DNA of 64,000 nucleotides from Symsagittifera roscoffensis (lineage: Eukaryota > Xenacoelomorpha > Acoela > Convolutidae): contig NC_087067.1 of NCBI RefSeq assembly GCF_963678635.1, positions 48,959,618 to 49,023,617 on the forward strand, in the 5' to 3' direction. A program made the translations under genes and the position numbers. The notes below the pieces were generated by a model. It saw nothing but the letters and a program-made list of their open reading frames with translations, was not told the origin of the DNA and made no database searches. Each line of letters opens with the position of its first letter. Positions within the stretch are counted from its first letter, which is position 1. Shown in pieces: positions 55,723 through 64,000 of the stretch.

Positions 55723-57981
55723 CGTTATTAACAGGCAATATATCGCAAGTTAGTTTTCCAAAGTTAATTTTGCTAAATCCTTGGCTAATTTTAGAAAACT
55801 CATAATCCTCTAATGTAATCGATTATAGTTTTTTTTCGATTGAATGGAATATAATTTTTTTTTTCGATTAGACAAAAGTTGACAATATAGTCCATTTTTA
55901 TTCCATTATAATTAATAATCTTTCATTTTTAAATAAACCAACAGTAAAAACTAAATAAAAATGTCAATAAAACTCTAATTTGATAGGCCTTCAAGATTTT
56001 ACTGACTGGCCCAGGTGAAAAAGTTTGTAGGCTCACACACTCCTTCTATAAACTTCAATTTTGTGGTAGAAAGAGTGATTAAAAAGGCAAACTATGAAGA
56101 AAAATGGTTTGGAATGAACTCATTTGGCAGAATGTAAATGTTTTTTTTTGCTTTAAAAACAAAATGTCTTTTTATATAAGAAAAAATTTGGCAGGAAAAA
56201 AAACAAATTTACCAAAAAATTTCGAAGTTTACTGTTAAGAAATGTTCAGCTTCATCAGAAGATCTTCCTATTATCACACTTGATTTTCCTTAATAAGGCA
56301 GTTTAAATTTTTGTCATTTGTCTGATTGTCCTAACTTATTTAATAGTTTCTTAATCTAAAAAATCGTGGAAATCATCAAAAATTCCGGAAAAAATGAAGC
56401 GATACTAAACTTAGATACCAATAAAACTCGAGTTTCGAAATGAATCTTGAGTTTTCAAACTCAAACTCCAAACAAGACTGCTTGTAGCAAGACGGTTGGA
56501 ATCTCCGCTCACGTGTTAATAGCGCGAAATGTATCTCGCGTTAATTGCCTTAAATTGGTCAAATTGGATATTTTTTAGTTGGAACTTATTTGGACAACAA
56601 TATCTTTTGAATGACATTTTAAAAAATCCGTGAAAATTTGCAGGTTAAAAAGTCGAATGTTGTTTGGAGAACAAAAACCACCCCGAGTGTAACTTTTCCG
56701 TCAATTTCTTCGAAGTTGGAACAAAAAATAAAAAATGCTTTGCTAAACATGCTCGATATTTGGCTAAACATGCAATAAAATTGGACGTTTTTTTCGATGG
56801 AAAGAACTCTCAGTTTTTTGTACAATGTTCCAGGCTCACGAATTATGATATTGATTTTTTTGTTCAACCAATAACCATATTAAAGAAGAACAAGCGGGCT
56901 CATATATCAGAGCGGCGCCCTGAACGTTCCAAGTTCCTTTTACTTAAAGGCTACTTAAAAAAATTGATTGAAAAGTTGACGAAATACTGTAAAAACAAGA
57001 CGTTTTTTGAACTTATCTTGTAAGCGTATTTAACAAAGAATATATTCAGCGCCTCAAATCCTCTAAAAAACATCAAATGGGGAACCTGATTAGTGTGCGT
57101 GTCTATTAGCGTACCGATATAAAAAAATATTTGTAGTAGGAAGATGTGGTATTTCAAGTTTTGTTAACTCATAATTACATTTCTTATCAGCATGCACATA
57201 ACCATTTTTTTATTTAGACAAAAATGAAATTTTTATTTCTCTACGAAACTAATATTTTTCGAATGTTTTTAAAATTATAAGCTAATTATTTTTCATCTGA
57301 TGCACAACTAATTAAAACAATTATCGTATGCTAATATGCACAAATGTTAATTGCTACATCCCCGATCAGATGATTTGCCTGAATTCTGTTTGGACTCAAG
57401 CATCCACCACTTACGCGGATTATAGGCACGCATAATATTGCGCTTTAAATATCTCAAACTTATCGCAGAATGAGCAATTTTCAGACCCCCATAATTTTTA
57501 TCACGAAAAACGATCATTAGTGATTTTTTTACATTTGAGCACCAGACAAAAATATTTTTCCAATAGTATAAAAAAATTTTCGCCAAAAGCACAGAAGTTA
57601 ACAATTCAAAAATTGAATGGTTGAAACTCTCCCCTGAAACCCCTCAAGCATAGATATTCCGCTTTTTCTATAAAACTCTGAACAATATGCCTGAACCCAT
57701 TTAAACTAGATTAATTAAGACATATGTTAATATAATTTTCTAGTGATAATATAAATAGTTATAGAACGTTTAATATTATCAAACTGACTTCAGACAAGTG
57801 GGAAGAATAAAAATAAGTTTATTATTGTCTAGTGTTCCTGTTGCACCCATCTTTGTTATCTTTTCTGGATTCATCGCTGAAGATGTTTATAAACCATAAA
57901 CGTCCAGAATAGGAAAAAACTCTGTGCCAGAAAGTTCATCAACGAATGGCTAGTTGTTATTTTAATGCACTCACCGGAAGA

Positions 57982-60666
57982 CTATGCTTTGTCATACTTG
58001 ATTCTAGCTTCAGGAAATAGTCTTTTTAAGGTACAATCAATCGCACCATTTTCAGTGTAATCGTCGACTATAATGTGGATTCGGCACATCACACGTGCCC
58101 TCGAAATCGCATTGTACATTATCTGTCTTGAATCAAAGATGGCTTCGGAGATGCTTCGCTCTCTGTTGATATCACCTAAAGGATGAGGGATTTCAAGACT
58201 CTTGACCAACTTTTTGAGCTCATTTGCTAGAAAATCTGGCAAAGTCTCAATCAATTCATGAAAGTCTGATGAGTGATCAGTTCCAGATGTGTTTCTGTAC
58301 CGTCTCAGTGATTCTGAACCAAGCACTCCTGAGGCTATGAGTAATTTAACAGAATTTTCTCGGTACAGGATGTCATGAGGTTTTCTAGGGTCAAATGAGA
58401 AATGCAGCAGGAAGTCTAATAGTTCGAAAAGAGGGTGATAAAAACCAAGCCAAAATGCCTTTTCTTCATTGCTGTACCTTATCATTCTGAGCTGCAGTGA
58501 CTCCAACCTATGCAACCCTAGCGAATTGTTTTCTTCAGTATTTTTCGTTGGGCATAATTCTTTGTAATTTTTTTTCTCTTCTTCGCTTAACTCTTCTCGT
58601 AGCCCTTTGTATAGCTCTTCGTGCAGTTTTTTGGTCTCATATGAGTCTGAAGACGCGAGTTTATATCCGATCCGCCTAAAACGATCCGTCGAACGCGGCA
58701 ACTTTAGCACCTTTATTATCATTTCTAGAAGAGGCAGCTTTGTTAATTCTAGAAGAGGCTCTTTGTGACCGATTTTAAAATCCGCTCGACACGCCCGTGG
58801 CGCCAGAGATCTCGTCACATTTTTCAATTCAACCTCTGTTTTTGCTTCTCTACTGTGGTCTTCTTTTGCTGCCATCATTTTCAAAACCAGATCATTTTGA
58901 AGATTGAAGGTGCCTTGTACGTGTGACAGCGCTTCGAGAAAAGAAATAAAATTCATCGTTTCTAGTGAAGTAAGGTACCTTTCCGGTTTATGTTGTAGTT
59001 CTTCAAGCTCTGATTTAACTTCTGCTTCAAAGTCCTGTGTTTTTTCAAACCTTCGTGCTACTTTGATCACAATATCTTTGGAGTCTTGTAATCGAGGCAC
59101 TATTTCTTGTGTCAGCGATTCAAAGTTCTGTAAGTTTGGGGCTAGGTCTTCTTGAATATATTGTAATTTGCATAACTCTTTAAAAGTCTCATTCAAAAAG
59201 CGAAGTATTTCGGTACCCTTCACAAAGCAATCTTCTGCATCTGCAAGCTGGTATAAGCGGTATTTCAAATCGTACCAAGATTTCTCTGCCTTCTTTATAC
59301 TTGACATCATAACTTGAGCACTCGATTTTTCTAAATCAATTTCTTTGTAATTTCTTTTCTCTTCTTCGCTTAAATATTCTCGTAGCTCTTTGTAGTATAG
59401 CACTTCGTGCAGTTTGTTGGTCTCATATGAGTCTGACCACTTTTGTTGGTGTAGGATCCGGCTAAAACTTCTCTGTAATTTCGGCAACCTGAGCTCTTTT
59501 CTTATCATTTCTAGAAGAGGCAGCTTTGTTAATTCTAGAGGCGTGTTGGAACCGAATTTTATATGTACTCGATGCGCCAGTATCGCCAGAGAGCACATCA
59601 CATTTTTCCATTCAACCTCTATTTTTGCTTCTCTATTGTGGCCTTCTTTTGCTTTTGCTGCCATCATTTTCAAAACCAGATCATTTTGAAAATTGAATGT
59701 TTCTTGTACGTGTGACAGTGCGTCGACAAAAAACTTTATCGTTTCTTGTTTCACTTTCGGTATATGTTGTAATTCTTTAAGCTCTGATTCAACTTCTGCT
59801 TCAAACTCCTCTCTTTTTTCCAAATTTTGTGCTATTTTGCTCAAAATATCTTTGGAGTCTTGTAATCGAGGCACTATTTCCTGTGTCAGCGATTCGAAGT
59901 TCTGCAAGTTTGGGGCTAGGTCTTCTTGAATGTTTTGTAATTTGCGTAACTCTTTAAATGTCACATTCAATGAGCGAAGTCTTTCGCTTTCCTGCGAAAC
60001 CGAATTATCCTTCAGCAACAAATCTAGCTTGTGTAAGTGGCATGTCAAATCGCTCAAAGATTTCTCTGCTTTCATTTTACATGACATCACTTCTTCTAAA
60101 AGTATTTTGTGCAACTTTAGGCTATCGGTTCGCTTTTTCAATGTGCAAATATGTTCTTTTAATTTCATAAATTCTTCGTCATTGCCCATCACATCCTGTA
60201 GATCTGGTGCTATTCGGTTTGACATCTGAAAAAGTACTCTGAAATTCCTTGCAGGACTGTAACTTGCAAAAATGTGGCACTCTGCAAACTCAGTGGATGC
60301 AATATTTTGCATCGCATTATCTCCAAGTAAGGACATTTTTACTGATGGACACATGCCAGAGTACCGACTTACAGTTGTTCTTTCAAAAATTTTGCGGTTA
60401 CCCAGGCTGGCAAAAAAACAACTAGTAGGGATAGGCGAGTTTTGTTCCAATTTTAATTGTTCATTTCTATCATTAATTTTCCAAATTTGGCGCTCAACAA
60501 AATCTAGCAATTGACGAGAGTCAACATTAACATTAACCTGTATTTTCGGTCCATGAATATAGTGTCCGCATGAAGGATGGTTAATGAAGTTGATTGGGAG
60601 GAATCTGTTAATATTCTGTCCAGGAAATCTAAATTCAGATAATGAGTGCTCATAAAAAAATTTAAA
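57982..60666 (-). CDS. Large repeat-containing coiled-coil protein, 5' end uncertain
   Basis: An uninterrupted frame of about 894 codons; the first in-frame ATG is at 60354 (786 codons). Frame upstream of it reads as protein (PSCGHYIHGPKIQVNVN), so an upstream exon is likely. Two tandem domains of about 260 residues share long blocks such as IQEDLAPNLQNFESLTQEIV, RLQDSKDI, QNDLVLKMMAAK and LTKLPLLEMI. They are highly charged and helical, and probably form coiled coils. The C-terminal part (about residues 655-842 counted from 60510) has IMYNAISRARVMCRIHIIVD, which resembles motif VI of SF1 helicase-like ATPases (xNAxSRAR). No Walker A or B motif is present. Function unknown; no bacterial or TE family recognised. 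Confidence 0.65.
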   Translation of the reverse strand, partial: FKFFYEHSLSEFRFPGQNINRFLPINFINHPSCGHYIHGPKIQVNVNVDSRQLLDFVERQIWKINDRNEQLKLEQNSPIPTSCFFASLGNRKIFERTTVSRYSGMCPSVKMSLLGDNAMQNIASTEFAECHIFASYSPARNFRVLFQMSNRIAPDLQDVMGNDEEFMKLKEHICTLKKRTDSLKLHKILLEEVMSCKMKAEKSLSDLTCHLHKLDLLLKDNSVSQESERLRSLNVTFKELRKLQNIQEDLAPNLQNFESLTQEIVPRLQDSKDILSKIAQNLEKREEFEAEVESELKELQHIPKVKQETIKFFVDALSHVQETFNFQNDLVLKMMAAKAKEGHNREAKIEVEWKNVMCSLAILAHRVHIKFGSNTPLELTKLPLLEMIRKELRLPKLQRSFSRILHQQKWSDSYETNKLHEVLYYKELREYLSEEEKRNYKEIDLEKSSAQVMMSSIKKAEKSWYDLKYRLYQLADAEDCFVKGTEILRFLNETFKELCKLQYIQEDLAPNLQNFESLTQEIVPRLQDSKDIVIKVARRFEKTQDFEAEVKSELEELQHKPERYLTSLETMNFISFLEALSHVQGTFNLQNDLVLKMMAAKEDHSREAKTEVELKNVTRSLAPRACRADFKIGHKEPLLELTKLPLLEMIIKVLKLPRSTDRFRRIGYKLASSDSYETKKLHEELYKGLREELSEEEKKNYKELCPTKNTEENNSLGLHRLESLQLRMIRYSNEEKAFWLGFYHPLFELLDFLLHFSFDPRKPHDILYRENSVKLLIASGVLGSESLRRYRNTSGTDHSSDFHELIETLPDFLANELKKLVKSLEIPHPLGDINRERSISEAIFDSRQIMYNAISRARVMCRIHIIVDDYTENGAIDCTLKRLFPEARIKYDKA

Positions 60667-60812
60667 TTACACCAAAATTAAAATTGCTATGACACCTTAG
60701 CGATAGAGATAGATTTGCTCTATCTGAAGTACACCCTAACTTACCTATAAATACCCTATAATTTTACTTATATTTATCTCAAACGTTAAGGTTTATCAAC
60801 CTGAAAAAAGAA

Positions 60813-62628
60813 CACCTTAGAAATTTATTTTATAGGTCAATAAACCATTTTTAAGTCATTTTTAAGTCATAAAAAATGGATTTTTCAGAAAATAACTTTG
60901 ATGATAGCCTAGATTTATACAAAATGATTAATTTTCGTAAAATAAACTGATTAAAAATGCAATAGTTTAGGTAACTAACAGTATTCAAATGCAATCCAAC
61001 AAATACATTAAAGTAGTATTGTAATCCGCCGTGTGTCCTTAGGGGGGGGGAGGTTTTTTCGACGGCAGGGGTCTTTGGGGTCCTACAAAAAGTAGGGTCC
61101 AAAAGGACCCATCTTTTTTAAAGACCCCAAAGTAACCTGCCCAAAATAAAAAGACCCCTCTCTTAGGACACCCGACGGACAAAATACTTTGATATTTATT
61201 TTCGCGCGGTGGTTAAATTTAATCCCTTCCAAACTTTCCCACCACTAAATAAAAATGGGTATATCCGGCTGCGGTTTTCTCGCTTATTTTTACCTAAAAG
61301 CTATTCCTTTTTGTTCATATACATATGAGTTTACATGAAGTACCATTCATAATTCCTTTTAAAAATTTTTGGTAATTATTGTTCGTTTCTTTTTCTTATT
61401 TTATTCTCAAACTTATTTCCAGCTCTGCCTTATTTTCGACTTATCCCATTTTGATTTTTTTAGCCTTACTTTTAGCTTACTTTGGGAAACTAATTACGAA
61501 ATCCTTCCCACCTTAGAAATTTATTTTATAGGTCAATAAACCATTTTTAAGTCATTTTTAAGTCATAAAAAATGGATTTTTCAGAAAATAACTTTGATGA
61601 TAACCTAGATTTATACAAAATGATTAATTTTCGTAAAATAAACTGATTGAAAATGCAATAGTTTAGGTAACTAAAAGTATTCAAATGCAATCCAACAAAT
61701 ACATTAAAGTAGTATTGTAATCCGCCGTGTGTTCTTAGGGGGGGGGGGGGGGTGAGGTTTTTTCGACGGCAGGGGTCTTTGGGGTCCTACAAAAAGTAGG
61801 GTCCAAAAGGACCCATCTTTTTTAAAGACCCCAAAGTAACCTGCCCAAAATAAAAAGACCCCTCTCTTAGGATACCCGACGGACAAAATACTTTGATATT
61901 TATTTTCGCGCGGTGGTTAAATTTAATCCCTTCCAAACTTTCCCACCACTAAATAAAAATGGGTATATCCGGCTGCGGTTTTCTCGCTTATTTTTACCTA
62001 AAAGCTATTCCTTTTTGTTCATATACATATGAGTTTACATGAAGTACCATTCATAATTCCTTTTAAAAATTTTTGGTAATTATTGTTCGTTTCTTTTTCT
62101 TATTTTATTCTCAAACTTATTTCCAGCTCTGCCTTATTTTCGACTTATCCCATTTTGATTTTTTAGCCTTACTATTAGCTTACTTTGGGAAACTAATTAC
62201 GAAATCCTTCCCACCTTAAAAATTTATTTTATAGGTCAATAAACCATTTTTAAGTCATAAAAAATGGATTTTTCAGAAAATAACTTTGATGATAACCTAG
62301 ATTTATACAAAATGATTAATTTTCGTAAAATAAACTGATTGAAAATGCAATAGTTTAGGTAACTAACAGTATTCAAATGCAATCCAACAAATACATTAAA
62401 GTAGTATTGTAATCCGCCGTGTGTTCTTAGGGGGGGGGAGGTTTTTTCGACGGCAGGGGTCTTTGGGGTCCTACAAAAAGTAGGGTCCAAAAGGACCCAT
62501 CTTTTTTAAAGACCCCAAAGTAACCTGCCCAAAATAAAAAGACCCCTCTCTTAGGACACCCGACGGACAAAATACTTTGGTATTTATTCTCGCGCGGTGG
62601 TTAAATATAATCCCTTCAAACTTTCCCA
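60813..62628. repeat. Tandem array of a ~0.7-kb unit with foldback core
   Basis: Three units: 60813-61508, 61509-62211 and a partial one at 62212-62628. Each starts CACCTTAGAAATTTATTTT (third unit TTAAAA). Each holds a run of 8-13 or so G whose length varies between units, and a foldback core (first unit 61025-61180): near-inverted ends CCGCCGTGTGTCC / GGACACCCGACGG, an inner CTTTGGGGTC / GACCCCAAAG pair, and two perfect hairpins, CCTACAAAAAGTAGG and GGGTCCAAAAGGACCC. Open frames inside are by-products. The core may be an old foldback transposon captured and amplified with its flank. Confidence 0.9.
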
Positions 62629-62864
62629 CTGTTCAACTAAATAAGTTTGAGACCTCAAGAAAAAAAAACTGACCTGCTTGTGAAGGACGAAAGAACGTGA
62701 CAAATAATAAATGGGTAAGAAGGTAAGGAGGACTTGATAATCATAGATAGAGTAACATATAAAAAATGAGAATGAAATAAAACAAAAACGGAATGTTGAC
62801 AGGAGTACGGATAGGAGAGCAGAGGAAGGGTTTACGGCCACATGCGCATGTCGTCTTCGGGATC

Positions 62865-63173
62865 CTACCAAGGTTCATGAAGAATACTGAATAGAAGCTC
62901 CATTTGAAATCTTAAGCGCCACTCAGTACTCTTGAATCCCGCACCCAGAGACTCGAACAGCCAGAAATTCTCCATGCTCCCCACATCAACACATACATAT
63001 TCAAATATGCCCTCCTTTTTCTCAAAAAGAACCTCAATCTTAAAATTCGCTGCAGTGGTGGCCGGGGTAAACTCCATGGTCACACCGAAGATTTTTTTGC
63101 CTTCGTGAGTTCCAGGTCCCACATAAGGCAAATCAATGGGTGACTCGTGGAGACCACCAAGGGGAATATCCAT
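62865..63173 (-). CDS. 102-codon ORF, possible first exon, unknown
   Basis: ATG at 63173. Composition is balanced and the DNA is less AT-rich than its flanks. It includes GTHEGKKIFGVTMEFTPA and YVCVDVGSMENFWLFESLG, which look like a beta-rich soluble domain. CTTG|GTAGGA near the 3' end (about 62868) could be a splice donor that would extend it. I do not recognise a family. It is divergent from the ORF at 63295, with 121 bases between the starts. Confidence 0.4.
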   Translation of the reverse strand: MDIPLGGLHESPIDLPYVGPGTHEGKKIFGVTMEFTPATTAANFKIEVLFEKKEGIFEYVCVDVGSMENFWLFESLGAGFKSTEWRLRFQMELLFSILHEPW

Positions 63174-63294
63174 CTAGACACAGTAAAAAAGGTTGAAATC
63201 ATTAGTTAGAAATCCTTTAAACTACAGTTCATTAATAAATTCCCATTAATATCCATTAATAACGATTATAAACAGTCAAACGTTTGATGTGAAA

Positions 63295-63507
63295 ATGTCT
63301 TCTAAAGAAGATAAAGACATGTTGATGAAAAACAAACTCAGCAAAATGAGTTTATTAGGAAATTGGCATACTGAAGATATTGATAGTGAACGATTAAAAT
63401 TATCTGTTTTTTCAACTGGTTCTTGGTTAAAAAAAATCCACAATCACAATCGTCTTATAGTGTTTTTTTCTCGGTGGAAAGAAGTGGCAAATCATACGTC
63501 CAAGTAA
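63295..63507 (+). CDS. 70-codon ORF, possibly frameshifted fragment
   Basis: ATG at 63295 (MSSKEDKDMLMKNKLSKMSL). The frame passes through a 7-T run at 63463-63469 and then ends. In another frame the sequence after the run reads VFFSVERSGKSYVQV, with a P-loop-like S-x(4)-GKS. Further open stretches lie downstream to about 63720, in yet another frame (TYENIFEYLNDFESILIEKE). It may be a degraded NTPase gene or fragment. Unknown family. Confidence 0.3.
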   Translation: MSSKEDKDMLMKNKLSKMSLLGNWHTEDIDSERLKLSVFSTGSWLKKIHNHNRLIVFFSRWKEVANHTSK

Positions 63508-64000
63508 TACGAGCAAAGTTGTAAAGAACAATTTTATTTGAGCGAGCTATTGCGAATAACCTGGTGCATTTTTGCGAAGCAGAAATATGGATGAGCGACC
63601 GATCTGTCAATTGTTACTTATGAAAATATTTTTGAGTACTTAAATGATTTTGAGTCAATTCTGATTGAGAAAGAACTGGAAAGAAAAAATTCGACTTTGT
63701 TTCAATAAACTTTCGAAATACCGAAAACGACCCGTGTTTTACTTAAACATAAATCAAAGAGATATAGGAGTGAGTAAGTGGTATCTAGAAGGTTACTTTC
63801 GTTTCCACTAGCTTGAATTTCAGCTGGTCGGAGAAAATTTGGAAAAAAAAATAAAAAATGAAATTGGAAAAATGTAGAGTTACTTCAAAAGACTTGGAAA
63901 CTATTCATGAATTTTTTTTTTACTTTGACAAAAACCTATCCGGAAAACACCAACCGTTGAAATTATTTCTTAGCTGCATGTTCACTGTTCTTCTTTTCGA
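63508..64000. other. Right edge, no complete gene
   Basis: Contains broken open stretches in several frames after the ORF at 63295; nothing complete. Confidence 0.4.

Larger units (their letters stand above)
53686..57981. other. Intergenic, no supported gene
   Basis: AT-rich sequence with no ORF that I can assign. It contains a 59-bp direct repeat (55395-55453 and 55664-55722). An open stretch at 56649-57019 has balanced composition and ends near a GTAAGC donor, but lacks an ATG and a compatible acceptor. Confidence 0.5.

Noticed and set aside
56649-57023. Possible exon with balanced composition and a GTAAGC donor
   Set aside because: The acceptor at 56643 is followed by an in-frame stop and there is no ATG, so no workable exon model was found.
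61704-61886. Minus-strand ORFs in the 61-62.5 kb array
   Set aside because: They recur with the tandem units and run through the foldback core and G run; these are repeat by-products.

Overview
The window is AT-rich, intron-bearing animal DNA, most likely from an invertebrate. The basis is eukaryotic retroelements (jockey/CR1-like LINEs, two Ty3/gypsy elements), an hAT-type MITE, spliced GT-AG exons, and a host gene of the animal hydroxylysine-kinase family. I cannot name the species. There are no operons, CRISPR arrays or tRNA/rRNA genes that I can support. One 200-N assembly gap lies at 33479-33678.

Layout. 1-15.5 kb: a nearly perfect direct duplication (1-5634 = 8631-14274) carrying the start of a hydroxylysine-kinase-like (HYKK/AGPHD1 family) gene. 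The right copy continues into a complete three-exon gene (13646-15512, 362 codons, all splice phases consistent). The left copy is cut off inside exon 1 at the duplication junction. A third, older copy at 26320-27049 is a pseudogene. 18.2-22.2 kb: a LINE with a good ORF1 and a frameshifted endonuclease/RT ORF2, bracketed by an inverted repeat. 24.4-25.1 kb: a decayed LINE fragment on the minus strand. 27.76-28.11 kb: a MITE with hAT-like ends and an 8-bp target duplication. 29.2-33.7 kb: a broken minus-strand gypsy element (PR-RT-RNaseH-IN), cut by the gap.

34.8-53.7 kb is the centrepiece: an almost intact, very large (about 18.9 kb) plus-strand env-bearing gypsy-type endogenous retroelement. 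Its LTRs match at 389 of 390 positions before a short divergent block near the 3' edge. Reading 5' to 3' it carries: a 1.2-kb leader with a small ORF and repeats; a 155-aa basic ORF; a 2168-aa Gag-PR-RT-RNaseH polyprotein; integrase in the -1 frame; two small membrane ORFs; a 379-aa Pro/Ser-rich frame with no ATG; an envelope-like ectodomain; a membrane-segment frame separated from it by a single UAG; a 601-aa ORF of unknown function; and a short intron-like segment. Successive 3' ORFs touch or lie close together, and each is in the -1 frame of the one before. This suggests compact coupled expression by reinitiation, frameshifting, readthrough or splicing.

53.7-64 kb: mostly featureless DNA; a long minus-strand gene (57982-60666) with two ~260-residue internal repeats and a C-terminal stretch resembling helicase motif VI; a ~0.7-kb tandem repeat array with a foldback core (60813-62628); and a divergent pair of small unrecognised ORFs near the right end.
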